Assembly: GCA_009885605.1 (NCBI GenBank)
Contig: VFKK01000117.1
Location: forward strand, 1-8,118
DNA from: Cyclobacteriaceae bacterium
GTDB taxonomy: Bacteria > Bacteroidota > Bacteroidia > Cytophagales > Cyclobacteriaceae
Direction of reading: 5' to 3'
Length of the DNA: 8,118 nt
Each line of letters starts with the position of its first letter. Position 1 is the stretch's first letter. Under the pieces are notes generated by a model. That model was not told where the DNA came from. It made no database searches and saw nothing but the letters and a program-made list of their open reading frames with translations. Made by a program: the position numbers and the translations under genes. Shown here one piece after another: positions 7,001 to 8,118 of this stretch.

Positions 7001-7624
7001 ATGTACATCCATCCGCTCAATGAATGGCAAGACGAACCCGAAATCGTCGATTTTATCAAAAGGAATGCTTTTGCAACGCTGATTTCGCAAGTGGATGGAA
7101 AACCTTGGGCGACACATTTGCCTTTTGTATTGGGGAAAAATAACGCAGGAGAGCCCGTCTTGAGCGGTCATTTGGCAAAAGCTAATCAGCAATGGAAGAC
7201 AATCTCTGAAAATGCTGATGTTCTCGTGATCTTTCAGGGACCGCATGCTTACATTTCATCTTCCTGGTACAATCATGAAAACGTCCCCACCTGGAACTAT
7301 CTGGCAGTTCATGTTTCCGGTAAAATTCGGTTGATCGAGGGAGAAGAATTGATGGACCATCTTAAGAGTCTGACCGATACCTATGAAGAAGGTCGGCCCA
7401 ATCGGGTCCGAGTGGAAACGATGAGCGAATCCTACGTAGCCGGACAATTGAGGGCTTTGGTTGGGTTTGAAATCAAAATCGAGGAAGTGAAAGCCAGCGC
7501 CAAACTCTCTCAGAATCGGGATGATGTGAACTATCATCACATCGTCGAAAAGCTGGAAGAAAGCCAGTTTCCGCTCGATAAGGAAGTGGCCTCAGAGATG
7601 AAAAAAAGAAGACCCAAAACCTGA
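7001..7624 (+). CDS. PaiB-like FMN-binding protein (putative negative transcriptional regulator)
   Basis: At 207 aa this matches the length of the Bacillus subtilis PaiB family, annotated as FMN-binding negative transcriptional regulators with a flavin-reductase-like split-barrel fold. Family landmarks are the N-terminus MYIHP, the strand FATLIS (24-29), WATHLPF (36-42), GHLAKANQQW (56-65), VIFQGPHAYISSSWY (76-90), VPTWNYLAVHVSG (95-107) and the C-terminal KLSQNR (168-173). PaiB with PaiA was described as repressing sporulation and degradative enzyme genes in B. subtilis; that role cannot be carried over to a non-sporulating Bacteroidota, and many members may be flavin- or heme-handling proteins instead. 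No PaiA-like acetyltransferase lies in this window. The ATG at 7001 matches the family start exactly. The gene stands alone and ends just before a strong terminator. Confidence 0.9.
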   Translation: MYIHPLNEWQDEPEIVDFIKRNAFATLISQVDGKPWATHLPFVLGKNNAGEPVLSGHLAKANQQWKTISENADVLVIFQGPHAYISSSWYNHENVPTWNYLAVHVSGKIRLIEGEELMDHLKSLTDTYEEGRPNRVRVETMSESYVAGQLRALVGFEIKIEEVKASAKLSQNRDDVNYHHIVEKLEESQFPLDKEVASEMKKRRPKT

Positions 7625-7636
7625 TTGGACAAAAAA

Positions 7637-7656
7637 AGAGCCTCTTTCGAGGCTCT
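7637..7656. terminator. Bidirectional intrinsic terminator
   Basis: AGAGCCTC and GAGGCTCT form a perfect 8-bp stem with a TTTC loop. On the - strand the stem is followed by seven consecutive T (complement of 7630-7637 A-run), a textbook terminator for the protease gene; on the + strand CTTAATTTTT follows, a weaker tract for the PaiB-like gene. It sits 12 bases after one stop codon and 26 bases past the other, exactly between two convergent genes. Confidence 0.85.
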
Positions 7657-7682
7657 CTTAATTTTTAAGAAATTCTGAAGTT

Positions 7683-8118
7683 TTAGAATCCTGCTACGTT
7701 TAATCTACCGTTAGAAACTACTTTTCCATTTAAAGATGGAGTAGCAGTTGATTGATTCAGGATCGCTGCTTTAATCTGAGCAGCAGTTGCACCCGTATTG
7801 ATTGAAGCGTAAAGTGCTGCTGCGCCAGATACGTGAGGCGTAGCCATTGACGTACCGTTGTAACTTGCATAACCCGATACGATGGCTCCTTTTGAACTTA
7901 CCGGAACTGTAGACCAAATACCTGAGCCCGGAGCTCCGATATCAACTGTAGTTGCACCGTATTGTGAGAAACTTGATAATGCTCCGGTACTGGTAATAGA
8001 AGCAACTGCTATGATATTAGCGCTAGTGTAGCCTGAAGGATAACTGGTAGTTGCATCGTTGTCCGTTCCGCTATTTCCAGCCGCTGCGATAAATAAGATC
8101 CCAGCATCTCCTGCAGCA
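7683..8118 (-). CDS. S8 family serine peptidase (subtilisin-like), C-terminal part
   Basis: Only the last 144 codons are inside the window; the start and the Asp/His catalytic residues lie beyond the right edge. Reading the - strand, the fragment has IAAAGNSG with the oxyanion-hole Asn at fragment residue 15, SYPSGY, DIGAPGSGIWS, and the catalytic-serine motif GTSMATPHVSG with Ser at residue 90 (codon 7848-7850). It continues through ALYASIN and an IKAAIL segment and stops at NVAGF, 54 residues after the serine. The gene therefore ends with the peptidase domain: no type IX secretion sorting domain, P-domain or PKD repeat follows. Such proteases are normally secreted and broad in specificity, but the signal peptide and propeptide cannot be seen here. 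The fragment starts without an ATG and is easily missed by ORF scans that require a start codon. Confidence 0.93.
   Translation of the reverse strand, partial: AAGDAGILFIAAAGNSGTDNDATTSYPSGYTSANIIAVASITSTGALSSFSQYGATTVDIGAPGSGIWSTVPVSSKGAIVSGYASYNGTSMATPHVSGAAALYASINTGATAAQIKAAILNQSTATPSLNGKVVSNGRLNVAGF

Overview
The window looks like ordinary chromosomal sequence from a member of the Bacteroidota, probably a marine or freshwater Cytophagales-type genome such as Algoriphagus or another Cyclobacteriaceae; this lineage call is inference. It rests on moderate G+C, AT-rich intergenic DNA, start codons without a Shine-Dalgarno sequence, promoter-like TTG / TAnnTTTG elements, a Nudix-winged-helix regulator of the Bacteroidota type, and a Pif1-like helicase carrying a C-terminal RecQ-type HTH domain.

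Layout, left to right: a gene-free AT-rich stretch (1-334); a secreted M20 metallopeptidase on + (335-1852); a 260-bp convergent gap holding two oppositely oriented arrays of degenerate 6-7-nt units and a GC-rich palindrome; a Nudix-like transcriptional regulator on - (2113-2814); a divergent promoter region; a secreted type-B carboxylesterase on + (2904-4544); a hairpin terminator; a 751-aa Pif1/RecD-like SF1B helicase on - (4628-6883); a short divergent gap; a PaiB-like FMN-binding protein on + (7001-7624); a strong bidirectional terminator; and the C-terminal 144 residues of an S8 (subtilisin) protease on - that runs off the right edge.

Strand alternates at every gene, so all six genes appear monocistronic. 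They do not form an obvious pathway. The only neighbour relationship with regulatory plausibility is the Nudix-like regulator and the divergent carboxylesterase, which share an 89-bp intergenic region with a promoter-like element and an imperfect 21-bp palindrome. Two or three products (M20 peptidase, carboxylesterase, probably the S8 protease) fit an exported hydrolase lifestyle.

I found no CRISPR array, tRNA, rRNA, transposase or phage gene, and no clear sign of an undescribed multi-gene system. The most interesting items are the degenerate Nudix box, which suggests a ligand sensor rather than an enzyme, and the structured repeat array between the first two genes.
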